Source of the DNA: Shewanella maritima
GTDB lineage: Bacteria; Pseudomonadota; Gammaproteobacteria; Enterobacterales; Shewanellaceae
Assembly (NCBI RefSeq): GCF_004295345.1
Contig: NZ_CP036200.1
Span: 1,240,001-1,304,000 of the forward strand
Length of the DNA stretch: 64,000 bases
Direction of reading: 5' to 3'
Part shown: one piece after another, positions 45,781 through 54,727 of the stretch
How the letters are laid out: each line of letters begins with the position of its first letter
Position numbering within the stretch: position 1 is the stretch's first letter
Notes under the pieces: generated by a model
Seen by the model: the letters and a program-made list of their open reading frames with translations, nothing else
Databases searched by the model: none
What the model was told of the DNA's origin: nothing
Position numbers and translations under genes: made by a program

Positions 45781-46623
45781 TTAGAAGTTGTACTTAGCAG
45801 AGAAGATTGCTGCATTTTGATAAGCTGGCGTACCAAGCTTGTTGTTTGCATAACGGTATTGCACGCCTAAAGTGAAGTCTTTAGTTGCATTCCACCATAG
45901 TGCTACTGCACCATTTAAGCCATGGTCTTCTCCATTGGTTTTAATCCAACCTTCATCACCAGGACCTGTACAAGTATCCGAATTACAGAAACCGCGGTGA
46001 GCATCATGGCGGGCAAACTCTATTTCATTCCAGTTTGTGATCATCATATCCTGACCACCTAGCTTGAAGTTGTAACCAAGTACCCAACCAGCCATACCAC
46101 CATTGAAGCCAGCTTTCTTCTGACCATTTAAGTAGTGTGCACCAATAAATGGTTTAACCCATAAACCGAAGTCAGTGTTGTAGTCGTAGCTTACACCTAA
46201 AACGATATTTTGTTCATAAAAGTCAGACGAGTCAGAAATACTATAAAGGTGTCCGTAATAGTTCCAATTCGTGTCACCAATATTGACAGCAACAGAGCCT
46301 TTCGCAGCAATACGGAAAGCTTTTGAACCGTCATCATAACCGTCCATGTTGCCTTTGGTCGGGTTTTCGAAATCAATAAAGCCGTATACATCACCCCAAT
46401 CGTATCCAGCTCCTGCTTCGACTTCTAAATAGAAAAAGTCAGATTTTGCGCCAATAGTACCAAAGCCACCTTCATCACGAGAACGTTGTTCAGTACCGTC
46501 TGACCAGTCTAAATAGTTTACAGACACATTAGCAAAACCGTAGTATTGCTCAGCTTGTGCTGTAGTTGCAGTCATAGTAGCTGCCGCAGCTACTGCTAAT
46601 GCTAAAGTTTTAACATTTTTCAT
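45781..46623 (-). CDS. Nucleoside-specific channel-forming outer-membrane protein (Tsx/OmpK family)
   Basis: A 280-residue beta-barrel protein. A signal peptide (MKNVKTLALAVAAAATMTA ... QA) is followed by alternating aromatic/hydrophobic beta strands, and the C-terminus ends in Phe (SAKYNF), the outer-membrane assembly signal. The DWSDGTEQR and FIDFENPTKGN segments match Tsx/OmpK-type channels. It probably passes nucleosides into the periplasm for NupC, downstream of which it is transcribed. The second of two adjacent ATGs (46623) is chosen because it is six bases from GGGG. It lies between nupC and deoCABD. Confidence 0.88.
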   Translation of the reverse strand: MKNVKTLALAVAAAATMTATTAQAEQYYGFANVSVNYLDWSDGTEQRSRDEGGFGTIGAKSDFFYLEVEAGAGYDWGDVYGFIDFENPTKGNMDGYDDGSKAFRIAAKGSVAVNIGDTNWNYYGHLYSISDSSDFYEQNIVLGVSYDYNTDFGLWVKPFIGAHYLNGQKKAGFNGGMAGWVLGYNFKLGGQDMMITNWNEIEFARHDAHRGFCNSDTCTGPGDEGWIKTNGEDHGLNGAVALWWNATKDFTLGVQYRYANNKLGTPAYQNAAIFSAKYNF

Positions 46624-46921
46624 CATCAACCCCATTTTTCATCAATTCGCTACCATTTATGTAGCGTTGGTTTAATGACTCGATATTATGTGCCAGTGAT
46701 TCAATTAACATCACGGACTATCTGCTTCGAGACATTAAATTTTGTACTAGTGAGCACTTCGGTTTCATGTCAAAAACCATGTAAACCGCCAACAAGTTCT
46801 CACCGATAAAGCGCGTTCTTAGCGATTGCTCGCAGGGAATGCAACTCAAATTTACTTCGTGGAAAAGGTGGTACAACACATGTTTACACCTACTGCTTGT
46901 GCTCCCCAGCACAGCAGCAGA
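46624..46921. other. nupC / channel-gene intergenic region
   Basis: About 300 bases presumed to contain the promoter of the channel gene. No gene is visible. TGTGTT and TGTAAAC motifs near 46880-46895 hint at CRP-like sequence but do not make a symmetrical site. Confidence 0.4.
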
Positions 46922-46948
46922 TATAAACAGGAGCCAATTAAGGCTCCT
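46922..46948 (-). terminator. Rho-independent terminator of nupC
   Basis: Minus-strand AGGAGCC/GGCTCCT forms a 7-bp stem with a TTAATT loop, followed by GTTTATAT. It lies nine bases past the nupC stop codon. The U tract is imperfect. Confidence 0.7.
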
Positions 46949-46956
46949 TATAATTA

Positions 46957-48231
46957 TTAGATTGCTAAGAATAAACCAGCTAGTGTTGCACTCATTAGGT
47001 TAGCTAGAGATGCAGCAATCACTGCACGTACACCTAACTTCGCTAAATCGTGGCGGCGTGACGGCGCCATTGCACCAAGACCACCAAGAAGAATCGCGAT
47101 AGAAGAAAGGTTAGCAAAACCACATAATGCGAATGAAATAATCGCCTTAGTACGATCACTCATTACTTGACCTGTTGCTTCAACTAATAGGCCGCCGTCA
47201 GCAACGTCTTTTAGGTAAGGAGCAAAGTTCAGGTAAGCAACGAATTCGTTAACTACGATTTTTTGACCGATGAAAGAACCCGCAACCATTGCTTCGTTCC
47301 AAGGTACACCGATTAGGAATGCTAAAGGCATGAAGATATAGCCAAGGATTAACTCTAGAGATAGGTTATCCATGCCAAACCAACCACCGATGCCACCTAA
47401 CATGCCGTTGATCATTGCGATAAGACCAACGAATGCCAGTAGCATTGCACCTACGTTTAACGCTAAGTGCATACCAGAAGAAGCACCTGCCGCAGCAGCA
47501 TCAATAACGTTAGCTGGCTTGTCTTCTTCTTCAGGCAAGTCAGTCATTTCGTTTTTGGTTTCTTCAGTTTCAGGGTGCATCAGTTTAGCCATCATTAAGC
47601 CACCTGGAGCTGCCATGAATGACGCTGCAACTAGGTACTCAATTTTAACGCCCATACCAGCATAACCCGCTAATACCGCACCAGCGATAGAAGCTAGACC
47701 ACCTACCATGATGGCAAATAGCTCTGAGTTAGTCATTGAAGGAATAAAAGGACGAACAACTAAAGGCGCTTCGGTTTGACCAACGAAGATGTTTGCAGTT
47801 GCAGACATAGACTCTGTACGGCTAGTACCCAGCGCTTTTTGTAGACCACCACCGATGAACTTAATTACTGCCTGCATGATGCCAAGGTAGTAAAGAACAG
47901 CGATTAGAGAAGAGAAGAAAATGATAACTGGTAGTACGCGAACAGCAAATACGAAGCCTACACCGTTACCAAACATAGCGTCAGTACCTAAACCACCAAA
48001 TAGGAAGTCGATACCCGCTTGAGAATAACCAATTACGTCAGCTACTGCTTGAGAAACTCCACCAAGCACTTGTTGACCGATTGGAACATAAAGTACAAAA
48101 CCCGCGAAGAAAGCTTGAATAGCTAACGCACCACCTACTGTGCGTATGTTAATTGCTTTCTTGTTTGTTGATAATAGGTAGCCAATTGCAAGTAAGGTGA
48201 CCACCCCTACCAAACTCATTACTATATCCAT
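46957..48231 (-). CDS. nupC: Concentrative nucleoside transporter NupC
   Basis: An inner-membrane nucleoside/cation symporter of the CNT family. 424 residues with about ten hydrophobic helices. Family motifs are visible: [20 protein letters not shown] (near 167-187), [19 protein letters not shown], and the C-terminal [15 protein letters not shown] and [19 protein letters not shown]. It lies upstream of the outer-membrane channel and the deo operon on the same strand, giving a nucleoside uptake-and-degradation block. AAAGGG precedes the ATG. Confidence 0.95.
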   Translation of the reverse strand: MDIVMSLVGVVTLLAIGYLLSTNKKAINIRTVGGALAIQAFFAGFVLYVPIGQQVLGGVSQAVADVIGYSQAGIDFLFGGLGTDAMFGNGVGFVFAVRVLPVIIFFSSLIAVLYYLGIMQAVIKFIGGGLQKALGTSRTESMSATANIFVGQTEAPLVVRPFIPSMTNSELFAIMVGGLASIAGAVLAGYAGMGVKIEYLVAASFMAAPGGLMMAKLMHPETEETKNEMTDLPEEEDKPANVIDAAAAGASSGMHLALNVGAMLLAFVGLIAMINGMLGGIGGWFGMDNLSLELILGYIFMPLAFLIGVPWNEAMVAGSFIGQKIVVNEFVAYLNFAPYLKDVADGGLLVEATGQVMSDRTKAIISFALCGFANLSSIAILLGGLGAMAPSRRHDLAKLGVRAVIAASLANLMSATLAGLFLAI

Positions 48232-48247
48232 TAAACATCACCCTTTT

Positions 48248-48277
48248 GTTAACAGTTATTATTAATGTTGTTAACTC
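48248..48277. promoter_or_regulatory. AT-rich palindrome in the nupC leader
   Basis: GTTAACA at 48248 and TGTTGTTAAC ending near 48275 form an interrupted dyad around GTTATTATTAA, 16 bases before the nupC start. It could be an operator or a leader hairpin; no factor can be assigned. Confidence 0.35.
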
Positions 48278-48408
48278 ACCAAATTTCCGAGGTAGATTAT
48301 AACCGAGCGTTGGCAGAAAAGCGCCGTTTTGATCAAATTTTTAGAGTTTAATTTCAGGATCTTAGGATAAGATTGGTGTTTATTCCAACGACGTTTGCAA
48401 AAAAAGAA

Positions 48409-49170
48409 TTAAACCTCAAGCAGTTGCAAACTGTTGCGAACAAGCTGTTCTACGACAAAAACAGTAGGTAAATTTTGTAAATTTGCGATTTTGGTTGTGA
48501 TTTTTTGAATTTTTTGGCAATAGGCAGGAAAATCGCTGGCATCTTGTACGGTAAATTTTACGTTATCGGTCTCAACCACCATATGCTCTAAAGGAATATG
48601 AGCAACAGCTTCTTGTAACTTCTTGGCATTGTCGCGCAGTAATAGCCCTCCAATTCCTAGTTTATAACCAAGACTGATGTAACGTTTTGCCAACTCTGTT
48701 GAGCCATAAAAGCCATGCACCACTCCGGCTTTTGCCAGGTTTTGTTGCTTTAATCTTGCTAAAACCTCCTCGTGAGCCCTTACGCAATGCAAGATCACCG
48801 GCAGCTCATATTGATGAGCAAGAGCTAATTGACCTTCAAATAACTCCACTTGTTTATCGAAGCCATCAACGAGCTTATCGAGCCCGCACTCCCCCAGAGC
48901 AACTAGGCTAGCATCTTCCCTTTGCTCACTTAGTAGGTTATCTAATTTAACTAGAGATTGGCTGATATCTTTGGGTAAATACCAGGGGTGCATGCCCAGC
49001 GCATAGTAACAATCGAACTGTTTGGCCACTGAAATTTGCTTAACGCTGCGAGATAGTGATACCCCAGGAATTAATACTTTATTAACGCCTTGCTTACTTA
49101 ACTCATCAAAAAGCTGCGCTCGCCAAGGGTCAAAGTCATTAAAGTCATAATGAGCGTGAGTATCAAACAT
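48409..49170 (-). CDS. yjjV: TatD family metal-dependent hydrolase, YjjV-like
   Basis: A 253-residue TIM-barrel hydrolase of the TatD family. Metal ligands are visible: DTHAHYD (residues 3-9), a Glu in ALGECGLD near 91, His in VILHCVRAH near 125-131 and HGFYG near 151, and the Asp of VVETD near 198. TatD proteins are linked to 3'-5' DNase or quality-control activities. The YjjV assignment rests on neighbourhood: in E. coli yjjV is next to deoCABD. It starts 23 bases after a small gene on the same strand. Confidence 0.85.
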   Translation of the reverse strand: MFDTHAHYDFNDFDPWRAQLFDELSKQGVNKVLIPGVSLSRSVKQISVAKQFDCYYALGMHPWYLPKDISQSLVKLDNLLSEQREDASLVALGECGLDKLVDGFDKQVELFEGQLALAHQYELPVILHCVRAHEEVLARLKQQNLAKAGVVHGFYGSTELAKRYISLGYKLGIGGLLLRDNAKKLQEAVAHIPLEHMVVETDNVKFTVQDASDFPAYCQKIQKITTKIANLQNLPTVFVVEQLVRNSLQLLEV

Positions 49171-49193
49171 GCTAGCCTTCCTACTCCAATTTA

Positions 49194-49391
49194 CTATTTT
49201 GCCTTTTGTGGCGATTTTTGCCCATTCAAACCATCATTGATCTTTTTAGGTAGTGAGTCTTCTATATCGGGTTCTTCACGCCTTGGCGCGCAGCTACGCT
49301 TATTCTCAAGGGTGAGTCCCATCTCATCACACCAGCTTATATAAGCTCGCCACGGGCGAATAACGCATACTCGTAGAAATTTTTGCAGCAT
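49194..49391 (-). CDS. Small basic protein, DUF5363-like
   Basis: A 65-residue protein. The N-terminal half has Arg/Trp/Tyr/Cys residues (RVCVIRPWRAYISWCDEMGLT) and the C-terminal half is charged and probably disordered. GGAG lies six bases before the chosen ATG at 49391. It resembles short DUF5363-type proteins of marine gammaproteobacteria; the function is unknown. It is 23 bases upstream of the TatD gene, so the two are likely co-transcribed, and it follows the prfC terminator region. Confidence 0.7.
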   Translation of the reverse strand: MLQKFLRVCVIRPWRAYISWCDEMGLTLENKRSCAPRREEPDIEDSLPKKINDGLNGQKSPQKAK

Positions 49392-49430
49392 GATGATCTC
49401 CAAATACTCAGCCTATTCATTAAACTGCAT

Positions 49431-49458
49431 AAAAAAAGGTGACGCAATGGTCACCTTT
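49431..49458 (-). terminator. Rho-independent terminator of prfC
   Basis: AAAGGTGAC/GTCACCTTT is a perfect 9-bp stem around six bases, followed on the minus strand by TTTTTTTATG. It lies 21 bases past the prfC stop codon. Confidence 0.9.
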
Positions 49459-49479
49459 TAGGTTCGAGCAAACTAAGCG

Positions 49480-51063
49480 CTAGTTTTCACGAGTCTTAGC
49501 AAATTCAATATCAGGGTAACGCTCCATCGACAGGCTTAGGTTAACCATAGTCGGCGCGATATACGTTAGGTTATCACCGCCATCTAATGCCAAGTTACCA
49601 CTGCACTTACGGCGAAATTCTTCGAGTTTACGTTCATCATCACAGTAAACCCAGCGAGCAGTGCTCACGCTAATGGCTTCGTAAATCGCTTCTACGTTGT
49701 ATTCGCTCTTTAAACGGCCAACAACCACTTCAAACTGCAGCACACCAACTGCGCCAACAATTAAGTCGTTAGTATCAAGCGGCCTAAATACCTGCACCGC
49801 ACCTTCTTCAGAAAGCTGAACTAGGCCTTTAAGCAACTGCTTTTGCTTTAATGGGTCTTTTAGGCGAATACGGCGGAACATTTCCGGTGCGAAGTTAGGA
49901 ATACCTGTGAACTTAAGCGCATCGCCTTGAGTAAAGGTATCACCAATTTGAATTGTGCCATGGTTATGCAGACCAATGATGTCACCCGGGAATGCTTGTT
50001 CAACCTGCTCACGATCACCCGCTACAAAGGTTAATGCATCAGAAATACGCACATCTTTACCCACGCGCACATGTCGCATCTTCATGCCTTTCTCGTATTT
50101 GCCTGAGACAATACGCATAAAGGCAACGCGGTCACGATGTTTTGGATCCATGTTAGCTTGGATTTTAAATACGAAACCGGTGAATTTGTTATCTGTGGCT
50201 TCAATCGTGCGTATGTCGGTCTCACGAGGCTGCGGCTTAGGTGCCCACTCAGTTAGGCCATCTAGCATGTGGTCTACACCAAAGTTACCTAGCGCTGTAC
50301 CAAAGTAAACCGGGCAAAGCTCGCCTTTCAAGAAAGCATCATGGTCAAACTCGTGTGATGCACCAAGTACTAACTCAAGCTCTTCACGTAATAACTCAGC
50401 AAGCTCGCTGCCGATTTCAGTATCTAGCTCAGGGTTGTCTAGTCCCTTAACAATGCGCACTTCCTGAATAGTGTGACCTTGACCCGTTTGGTACAAGATA
50501 GTCTCGTCACGGTGTAGGTGATAAACACCTTTAAAGGATTTACCACAGCCAATCGGCCAAGTAACTGGCGCACAAGCGATGTTAAGCTCAGTTTCAACTT
50601 CGTCTAGCAACTCCATAGGATCGCGAATATCACGGTCACACTTGTTCATAAAGGTGATAATTGGCGTGTCACGTAGACGCGTGACTTCCATTAGCTTTCG
50701 GGTACGATCCTCTACACCTTTAGCCGAGTCAATAACCATCAGACATGAGTCAACAGCAGTGAGCGTACGATAGGTATCTTCCGAGAAGTCTTCGTGACCA
50801 GGCGTATCAAGCAGGTTAACTAGGCAATCAGAGTAAGGAAACTGCATGACTGAGGTAGTAATCGAAATACCACGGTCTTTTTCCATTTCCATCCAGTCAG
50901 ACTTGGCATGCTGTTTTGAGCCGCGCCCTTTAACTGTACCAGCTGTTTGAATCGCTTGACCAAACAACAAAACCTTTTCGGTAATGGTGGTTTTACCCGC
51001 ATCCGGGTGAGAAATAATAGCGAAGGTACGACGTTTATCGACCTCTACAGCAATACCTGACAT
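49480..51063 (-). CDS. prfC: Peptide chain release factor 3
   Basis: A translational GTPase that recycles RF1/RF2 after peptide release. 527 residues when started at [15 protein letters not shown] (AAGG upstream); a longer in-frame extension to 51099 covers the preceding terminator and is unlikely. G1 SHPDAGKTT near residue 20, G3 [11 protein letters not shown] near 88 and G4 NKCDRD near 142 are present, followed by domain II and the RF3 C-terminal domain. A nlpI terminator lies 22 bases upstream, so prfC is probably transcribed from its own promoter or by read-through. Confidence 0.97.
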   Translation of the reverse strand: MSGIAVEVDKRRTFAIISHPDAGKTTITEKVLLFGQAIQTAGTVKGRGSKQHAKSDWMEMEKDRGISITTSVMQFPYSDCLVNLLDTPGHEDFSEDTYRTLTAVDSCLMVIDSAKGVEDRTRKLMEVTRLRDTPIITFMNKCDRDIRDPMELLDEVETELNIACAPVTWPIGCGKSFKGVYHLHRDETILYQTGQGHTIQEVRIVKGLDNPELDTEIGSELAELLREELELVLGASHEFDHDAFLKGELCPVYFGTALGNFGVDHMLDGLTEWAPKPQPRETDIRTIEATDNKFTGFVFKIQANMDPKHRDRVAFMRIVSGKYEKGMKMRHVRVGKDVRISDALTFVAGDREQVEQAFPGDIIGLHNHGTIQIGDTFTQGDALKFTGIPNFAPEMFRRIRLKDPLKQKQLLKGLVQLSEEGAVQVFRPLDTNDLIVGAVGVLQFEVVVGRLKSEYNVEAIYEAISVSTARWVYCDDERKLEEFRRKCSGNLALDGGDNLTYIAPTMVNLSLSMERYPDIEFAKTREN

Positions 51064-51084
51064 GATAACCTTGTGCGCTAGACA

Positions 51085-51112
51085 ATAAAAAAGGCGCAAA
51101 TTATAGCGCCTT
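51085..51112 (-). terminator. Rho-independent terminator of nlpI
   Basis: AAGGCGC/GCGCCTT is a 7-bp stem with an eight-base loop, followed on the minus strand by TTTTTATTG. The loop itself contains TATAAT in the minus direction, which could double as a -10 element for prfC. Confidence 0.8.
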
Positions 51113-51153
51113 GATGATAATTTAGCTAGGGGCGAGCCCCTATCGCTTCGGCT

Positions 51154-52065
51154 TTAGCCTTGAGAAGCTTGTGACATTAAGCTTTTCATTTTAGCCAGCT
51201 CAATGCGAGCATAACGGTGCTCAACAAAGTCATAAATGTTGGTTGCCAACACTAAGCGATACAAGTTTGCCGCTTGCTGGTAATCACCTTGACGATCCGC
51301 TTGCTTAGCCATGTAAAAGTAAGCTTCACACAAGCGCTCAGCGTACTCTTTTGGGTTAGTTAAATTTTGCTTTGCCGCTTCAAAAACTTGCTCTTTTGAC
51401 ATTTTCCCCAAGTAAAAGTCGACTAATACACTCGACCAGGCACTGTCTTTAAGCTGAGTTCGGTTATTAGCTAAAGCTTGCTTGGCTTTTTCAGCGTCAT
51501 TATCAAGCGACACTATATATAGCCACAGCGCTCGGTAGCCGTCGCTTGGGTCACGATCATAGAATGACTGCATATCAGCCTGAGCTAGCTCGTAGCGCTC
51601 ACCATAGTGCAATGCGATACCACGATTAAGGTATGCATAATCATAATTGGGCGCTAATTCTAAAACGCCATCGAAAGATTCATAGGCGCTTTCAAGCTCA
51701 CCTTCTTGGGTAAAATAGATCCCAAGGAAGTTGTAGGCATCAGCTAAGTTAGGCTGCAGCTTAATTGCTTGATGAAAATCAATACGGCCGAGTAAACGCA
51801 AACCAACACTGTCGTATATGACACCGCGATCATAATGAAAACGGGCGCGTTGCTCGTCAGTTAATTCCATTGTTGCCAGAATTTCATTTAATTTGGCTAG
51901 TGTGACTTCCAATTTGTAGTCAGGCATCACTGGCGCGACTTCAATATGACTCGTTGTTGCTGATTGCCCTGACTGAGTCGCAGCGCAACCTGACATCAAC
52001 ATACTGGCACCGACTACTATCGCTGCTAACTTGGCACTGAAACCGTTGCCTAGTTTTAATTCCAT
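51154..52065 (-). CDS. nlpI: Lipoprotein NlpI
   Basis: An outer-membrane TPR lipoprotein; in E. coli it is the adaptor that brings murein endopeptidase MepS to the protease Prc. 303 residues with a lipobox signal (SMLMSGC, lipidated Cys near 27). TPR helices run from about residue 60 to 200 (FHYDRGVIYDSVGLR, ADAYNFLGIYFTQEGE, YDYAYLNRGIALHYGE). Located downstream of pnp, the same order as in E. coli, though a terminator separates them. Confidence 0.95.
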   Translation of the reverse strand: MELKLGNGFSAKLAAIVVGASMLMSGCAATQSGQSATTSHIEVAPVMPDYKLEVTLAKLNEILATMELTDEQRARFHYDRGVIYDSVGLRLLGRIDFHQAIKLQPNLADAYNFLGIYFTQEGELESAYESFDGVLELAPNYDYAYLNRGIALHYGERYELAQADMQSFYDRDPSDGYRALWLYIVSLDNDAEKAKQALANNRTQLKDSAWSSVLVDFYLGKMSKEQVFEAAKQNLTNPKEYAERLCEAYFYMAKQADRQGDYQQAANLYRLVLATNIYDFVEHRYARIELAKMKSLMSQASQG

Positions 52066-52203
52066 TGGTGAAACCTATTCAGGGTGAGACATTAGCCTCA
52101 TCATAGCAATCTGATTGCTTTAGGGCTATGACAGAGCGGGATTTATTTGTCATGTAGGGAAAGTAAATCACCACCTACTGAAGTCGATGGTTTAGCGCTT
52201 AAA

Positions 52204-52233
52204 ATAAAAAAGGAGAGCAAATGCTCTCCTTTT
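52204..52233 (-). terminator. Rho-independent terminator of pnp
   Basis: AGGAGAGCA/TGCTCTCCT is a perfect 9-bp stem with a two-base spacer, followed by a long T run on the minus strand. It starts 26 bases past the pnp stop codon. Confidence 0.9.
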
Positions 52234-52258
52234 AAAACACTTAAAGTTAACTAGAAGC

Positions 52259-54358
52259 TTACTCTGCAGCTTCTTCTTTAGCTTGTGCTTCTTTAATAGA
52301 AAGACGAACGCGACCTTGGCGATCAACTTCCATTACCTTAACTGCCACTTCTTGGTTCATTTCTAAGTGATCAGATACGTTAGCTACGCGCTCTTCGCTG
52401 ATCTGAGAGATATGAACAAGACCGTCTTTACCAGGTAAGATATTAACGAACGCACCGAAATCAACGATACGGATAACTTTACCCTTGTAGATACGACCCA
52501 CTTCAACTTCGGCAGTGATTTCTTCAATGCGGCGAATCGCTTCTTTAGTCGCAGCGCCATCAGCAGAAGCAATCTTCACTGTACCGTCGTCATCAAGCTC
52601 AATAGTCGTGCCAGTTTCTTCGGTAAGTGCACGGATAGTCGCGCCACCTTTACCGATAACGTCACGGATCTTCTCAGGGTTGATTTTGATAGTCGTGATA
52701 CGTGGAGCGTGATCAGAAATCTCTTCACGTGCACCAGAAATCGCTTGGTCCATTACGTTTAGAATGTGAACGCGAGCGCCGTAAGCTTGTTGCAGTGCGA
52801 TATCCATGATCTCTTTAGTAATACCTTCGATCTTGATATCCATTTGCAAAGCGGTGATACCGTCGCGAGTACCCGCTACTTTAAAGTCCATGTCACCTAA
52901 GTGGTCTTCGTCACCTAGAATGTCTGAAAGAACAACGAAGTCGTCGCCTTCCTTCACTAGACCCATAGCGATACCAGCTACCGAAGTCTTAATTGGTACA
53001 CCCGCATCCATAAGCGCAAGTGAAGTACCACATACAGAAGCCATTGAGCTTGAACCGTTAGATTCAGTGATTTCAGAAACCACACGAACGCTGTATGGGA
53101 ATTCTTCAGCAGAAGGCATTACCGCATTGATACCACGCCATGCCAACTTACCGTGACCAATTTCACGACGCTTAGGCGAACCAACCATACCTGTTTCACC
53201 AACAGAGTATGGAGGGAAGTTGTAATGAAGCATGAAGCGGTTAGTACGCTCGCCCATGATGCTATCAATTTTTTGAGCATCACGTTCTGTACCAAGAGTA
53301 CAAGTCACTAACGCCTGAGTTTCACCACGGGTAAATAGTGAGCTACCGTGAGTACGTGGAAGTACGCCTGCTAATACGTTTAGCGCACGGATCATGTCAG
53401 GCTCACGACCATCGATACGTGGCTTGCCGCTGATAATACGGCTACGTACTACGTTCTTCTCTAGGCTACCTAGTAGACCGTCGATTTCACGCGTGTCAGC
53501 TTCTGGATTCTCTTCAAGTAATTTAGCTTTTGCTTGCGCTTTAACCACGCCAACTTGTGCGTAACGGTCCTGCTTAACTTGAATTTGGTAAGCTTCAGTC
53601 AAACCAGCTTCTGCTAGGTCTTTGATTTTAGCTACTAGATCTTGATCTTGCTCTGGTGCACTCCAGTCCCAAGTAGGCTTGCCCGCTTCAGCCTTAAATT
53701 CGCTGATTGCGTTAACAACAACTTGTTGTTGGTCATGACCATAAGTTACCGCACCTAGCATCACTTCTTCAGGAAGTGCTTCAGCTTCAGACTCAACCAT
53801 AAGTACCGCGCTTTGGGTACCCGCTACCACTAGGTCAAGTTGGCTTTCAACTACTTGATCAACGCTTGGGTTTAGTACGTATTCGCCGTTGATGTAACCA
53901 ACGCGCGCAGCACCTAGTGGACCATTGAATGGAATACCTGAAACAGCTAATGCTGCTGAGGTACCGATCATAGCAACAATGTCTGGCTCGATTTGAGGAT
54001 CAACCGAAACAACAGTGATAATTACCTGAACTTCGTTTTTAAAACCGTCAGGGAATAAAGGACGAATTGGACGGTCGATTAGACGTGCGATTAGGGTTTC
54101 ATCTTCAGAAGGACGACCTTCACGCTTGAAGAAACCACCAGGGATTTTACCTGCAGCGTATGTCTTCTCTTGATAGTTAACTGTCAGCGGGAAAAAATCA
54201 CGGCCGGCATCAGCCTCTTTCTTACCTACAACAGTAACTAATACAGTTGTATCTCCCATACTCGCTAGAACTGCAGCGTCTGCTTGACGTGCGATGACAC
54301 CTGTTTCTAGGGTGACAGTATGTTGACCATACTCAAAACTCTTTACAATTGGATTCAC
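52259..54358 (-). CDS. pnp: Polyribonucleotide nucleotidyltransferase (PNPase)
   Basis: A 3'-5' phosphorolytic exoribonuclease and core of the RNA degradosome. Two RNase PH-like domains (about 10-210 and 315-540), a KH domain with [17 protein letters not shown] near 560 and a C-terminal S1 domain with [15 protein letters not shown] near 625. GTG at 54358 is chosen (699 residues, [11 protein letters not shown]); it keeps a nine-base spacing to AAGGA, while the ATG nine bases upstream would overlap that site. Unlike E. coli, it is not directly after rpsO: a GGDEF-EAL gene on the opposite strand lies between them. Confidence 0.95.
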   Translation of the reverse strand: MNPIVKSFEYGQHTVTLETGVIARQADAAVLASMGDTTVLVTVVGKKEADAGRDFFPLTVNYQEKTYAAGKIPGGFFKREGRPSEDETLIARLIDRPIRPLFPDGFKNEVQVIITVVSVDPQIEPDIVAMIGTSAALAVSGIPFNGPLGAARVGYINGEYVLNPSVDQVVESQLDLVVAGTQSAVLMVESEAEALPEEVMLGAVTYGHDQQQVVVNAISEFKAEAGKPTWDWSAPEQDQDLVAKIKDLAEAGLTEAYQIQVKQDRYAQVGVVKAQAKAKLLEENPEADTREIDGLLGSLEKNVVRSRIISGKPRIDGREPDMIRALNVLAGVLPRTHGSSLFTRGETQALVTCTLGTERDAQKIDSIMGERTNRFMLHYNFPPYSVGETGMVGSPKRREIGHGKLAWRGINAVMPSAEEFPYSVRVVSEITESNGSSSMASVCGTSLALMDAGVPIKTSVAGIAMGLVKEGDDFVVLSDILGDEDHLGDMDFKVAGTRDGITALQMDIKIEGITKEIMDIALQQAYGARVHILNVMDQAISGAREEISDHAPRITTIKINPEKIRDVIGKGGATIRALTEETGTTIELDDDGTVKIASADGAATKEAIRRIEEITAEVEVGRIYKGKVIRIVDFGAFVNILPGKDGLVHISQISEERVANVSDHLEMNQEVAVKVMEVDRQGRVRLSIKEAQAKEEAAE

Positions 54359-54402
54359 GAGACCCATTCCTTAATTTATTTAACCTTTAAATTTCGCGCA
54401 TA

Positions 54403-54432
54403 AGTATACTGCAAATGTCTGAGATAGTTAAA
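54403..54432 (-). promoter_or_regulatory. Predicted promoter of pnp
   Basis: On the minus strand, TTTAAC (54427-54432) and TATACT (54403-54408) are 18 bases apart, and the -10 hexamer ends 45 bases before the pnp start. A dedicated promoter is required since the upstream gene is on the other strand. Confidence 0.4.
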
Positions 54433-54727
54433 CACCGTATTAATTCAGACGAAAAAATAATTAAGACATTCTTCGTACTTAACCGCCCTATCGATACAGA
54501 TTTATACAAAACTATGGCTCATTTAACACCTTATACCACTGTGGTTTTTGGTAATATGAATTGTTGATGACAATATCTATGATTTTGACTAGAGTTAGTG
54601 TAGCCCTGCTGACAAAAGTAGTACGATGAAAAAGACTGTAACTAAACGCTAAAGATAGCTGAGTGTCGGTCGTTATATATTGATTTCACAATAATAATCA
54701 CGTCTAAAAAGACACGGAAGCAACTGA
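54433..54727. other. Divergent region between pnp and the GGDEF-EAL gene
   Basis: About 300 bases without a credible gene. It must carry the GGDEF-EAL promoter and any long pnp leader. No strong RNase III-type hairpin comparable to the E. coli pnp leader stands out, but folding was not computed. Confidence 0.4.

Noticed and set aside
48328..48337. FNR-like TTTGATCAAA before nupC
   Set aside because: The two halves abut without the four-base spacer needed for TTGAT-N4-ATCAA; it is a simple short palindrome.
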